The position numbers and the translations under genes are program-made. Below, in pieces: positions 62,821 through 64,000 of a stretch of 64,000 bases of DNA; within the stretch, counting starts at the first letter, position 1; each line of letters starts with the position of its first letter. The notes under the pieces are model-generated. The model ran no database searches. It worked only from the letters and a program-made list of their open reading frames with translations, and was not told the origin of the DNA. This DNA is from Deferribacteraceae bacterium (GTDB lineage: Bacteria > Chrysiogenota > Deferribacteres > Deferribacterales > Deferrivibrionaceae): contig JAIHAR010000005.1 of the NCBI GenBank assembly GCA_020054865.1, positions 1-64,000 of the forward strand. The letters run 5' to 3'.

Positions 62821-63697
62821 TATTTGTAATCAATAACTCCGTTAATTCTCCTCGTTTATTTGGATTAGCATTTATATTTCTCCTTGCAAACACTCTTTTG
62901 ATATTAAATTCACTATACAAATCATCAAAAAAATTATCGTTCGGATTTTGTCCTTTCACGTCGGAATTACTTAAAATCCAACAATAACCTAACGAATCTA
63001 ATTTTTTACAAAAATTAGAGAGTCTTATCTGATCCGCATCGTCAAACTCTTCTTTTGAATAAGAATTAAAACTGGAGGTTTTACTTAAAGGTTTGTATGG
63101 AGGGTCAAAATAAAACAAGGCTTCCCCTTCAGCATATTTCAATGTTTCTTCAAAATCTCCATTTAATATAATTACTTTTTGCAATGCTTTATTTGCTGCT
63201 CTTAAATTTTCCTCATCACAAATCATGGGCTTTTTGTAACTACCTATAGGAACGTTAAATTCATTTTTACGGTTTACACGATATAAACCATTAAAACATG
63301 TGCGGTTCAGAAAAATAAACAAAGCTGCCTGCATAGTTGGTTTTGAACTTCGCATATTAAATTCGTCCCTTTTTGAATAATAAAAATGTTTTTTTGCATC
63401 TAACTTGTCTTCAAGTAAGTGATATTCTTTTTCCAATTCTTTCAAGACTAAAATCAGTTCATTTATATTATTTTTTATTACATTGTAAGTATTTATCAAA
63501 TCAGAATTAATATCATTTATAACTATTTTTTCCAATTCGGGATAATTTTCAATCATATAAAATAAAACTGCACCTCCACCAACAAAAGGCTCAATAAAAG
63601 TAAATTTTTTGTATTTAAAGCAGGCGGGTATTGTTTTGCCAATTTCATCTAAAAGCTGAGATTTCCCGCCCGCCCATTTAACAAATGGTTTTGCCAT
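62786..63697 (-). CDS. Dam-type DNA adenine methyltransferase (GATC, DpnM-like)
   Basis: 303-residue alpha-class adenine methyltransferase. It starts MAKPFVKWAGGKSQLLDEIG, with FIEPFVGGGAVLFYMIEN (AdoMet site), RTCFNGLYRVNRKNEFNVP and the catalytic ALFYFDPPYKPLSKTSSF. The end, RGELTELLITN, is typical of Dam enzymes. It protects GATC from the endonuclease encoded next. It is the promoter-proximal gene of the R-M operon, so protection would be made first. Confidence 0.93.
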   Translation of the reverse strand: MAKPFVKWAGGKSQLLDEIGKTIPACFKYKKFTFIEPFVGGGAVLFYMIENYPELEKIVINDINSDLINTYNVIKNNINELILVLKELEKEYHLLEDKLDAKKHFYYSKRDEFNMRSSKPTMQAALFIFLNRTCFNGLYRVNRKNEFNVPIGSYKKPMICDEENLRAANKALQKVIILNGDFEETLKYAEGEALFYFDPPYKPLSKTSSFNSYSKEEFDDADQIRLSNFCKKLDSLGYCWILSNSDVKGQNPNDNFFDDLYSEFNIKRVFARRNINANPNKRGELTELLITNNAYEKTMSIAK

Positions 63698-63714
63698 TGC
63701 AACCTCTCGATTTT

Positions 63715-64000
63715 TTACCCCACAAATTTCTTTAGCACATAAGGTAATATTCCACCAGATTTATAGTACTCTACCTCTATTTCAGTATCAAGTCTTGAAA
63801 GGGCTTCAAATTCTATCTTTGCACCATCCTCTTTTTCGGCTATAACTTTTAAAATTTGCCCGGGCTTTAAATCACCAAGCCCTAAAATCGAAAATTTTTC
63901 ATTTCCGCTTATTCCAAGACTTTCATAAGACTGACCTTCCCTAAACTGCAGCGGCAAGACACCCATTCCTACAAGATTGCTCTTATGAATCCTCTCAAAA
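63715..64000 (-). CDS. acn: Aconitate hydratase, C-terminal end (runs off the window)
   Basis: The last about 95 residues of an aconitase (TCA cycle, citrate to isocitrate). They include ERIHKSNLVGMGVLPLQFRE, the small-domain segment in which R/SNL and GMG are conserved, then LGISGNEKFSILGLGDLKPG and YYKSGGILPYVLKKFVG, a canonical ending. The rest lies beyond base 64000. It is upstream of the R-M operon with a 17-base gap. Confidence 0.93.
   Translation of the reverse strand, partial: FERIHKSNLVGMGVLPLQFREGQSYESLGISGNEKFSILGLGDLKPGQILKVIAEKEDGAKIEFEALSRLDTEIEVEYYKSGGILPYVLKKFVG

Overview
The window is AT-rich DNA (roughly one third G+C by eye) from a flagellated, Gram-negative-type anaerobe that can use hydrogen and respire arsenate. 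A respiratory arsenate reductase operon, a group 1 [NiFe] uptake hydrogenase, a multi-subunit Mrp-type antiporter and a pseudaminic-acid flagellin glycosylation locus together resemble Deferribacteraceae such as Deferribacter. That placement is an inference from gene content and composition, not from a marker search.

Layout. 1-773: the start of tuf (minus strand) behind four tRNA genes in the order Thr-Tyr-Gly-Thr, with a good promoter. 824-6919 (minus): a decayed response regulator, an AttH/CrtC-like secreted protein with its LolD-type ATPase and FtsX-type permease, and a frameshifted SDR gene. 6967-9579: a hybrid PAS histidine kinase. 9708-17029 (plus): an Mrp/Mbh-like cation/proton antiporter operon with three NuoL/M/N-like subunits. 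17118-19753: a TrpXYZ-type ABC importer. 19902-23806: recJ and a bifunctional (p)ppGpp synthetase/hydrolase.

23811-35154 (minus) is a flagellin modification island. It holds a Maf glycosyltransferase, pseI, a formyltransferase where pseH is usually found, pseG, a vapBC toxin-antitoxin pair, an SpsF-type cytidylyltransferase, pseC, a four-helix-bundle (23S intervening-sequence type) ORF, pseB, a DUF2292 mini-gene and a long flagellin with a sigma-28 promoter. pseC has been invaded by tandem heptamers, and octamer arrays flank the four-helix-bundle ORF. 35222-36394 is pncB; 36449-39953 is hyaABC.

40032-56099 is an arsenic island. A detoxification operon (an ArsR-phosphatase fusion, arsC and acr3) has a strong, apparently leaderless promoter and ends inside the inverted repeat of a deleted IS5-type element. 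Scars of a second transposase and a rhodanese follow. Next comes a long minus-strand operon: arrA, arrB, arrD, a tiny heavy-metal-associated (HMA) protein, a PhnD-like periplasmic binding protein, a histidine kinase and a sigma-54 activator. arrA has a good sigma-54 promoter, so the operon appears to encode its own sensor and activator. The most exciting feature is the HMA gene at 47604-47858. It overlaps the arrD stop by ATGA and contains an in-frame UGA forming a U-x-x-C motif where HMA proteins carry CxxC, with a hairpin at the right distance to be a bacterial SECIS. It is a candidate selenoprotein tied to arsenate respiration. A nitronate monooxygenase, a thioredoxin-like protein, a CDF metal exporter and an ArsP-type permease complete the island.

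56193-64000: an AI-2E-family exporter, a peroxiredoxin-like protein, an FlhB-tail protein, a HemL-like aminotransferase, a DUF72 protein, a DpnII-type (GATC) restriction-modification operon with an unrecognised ORF inside it, and the 3' end of an aconitase gene.
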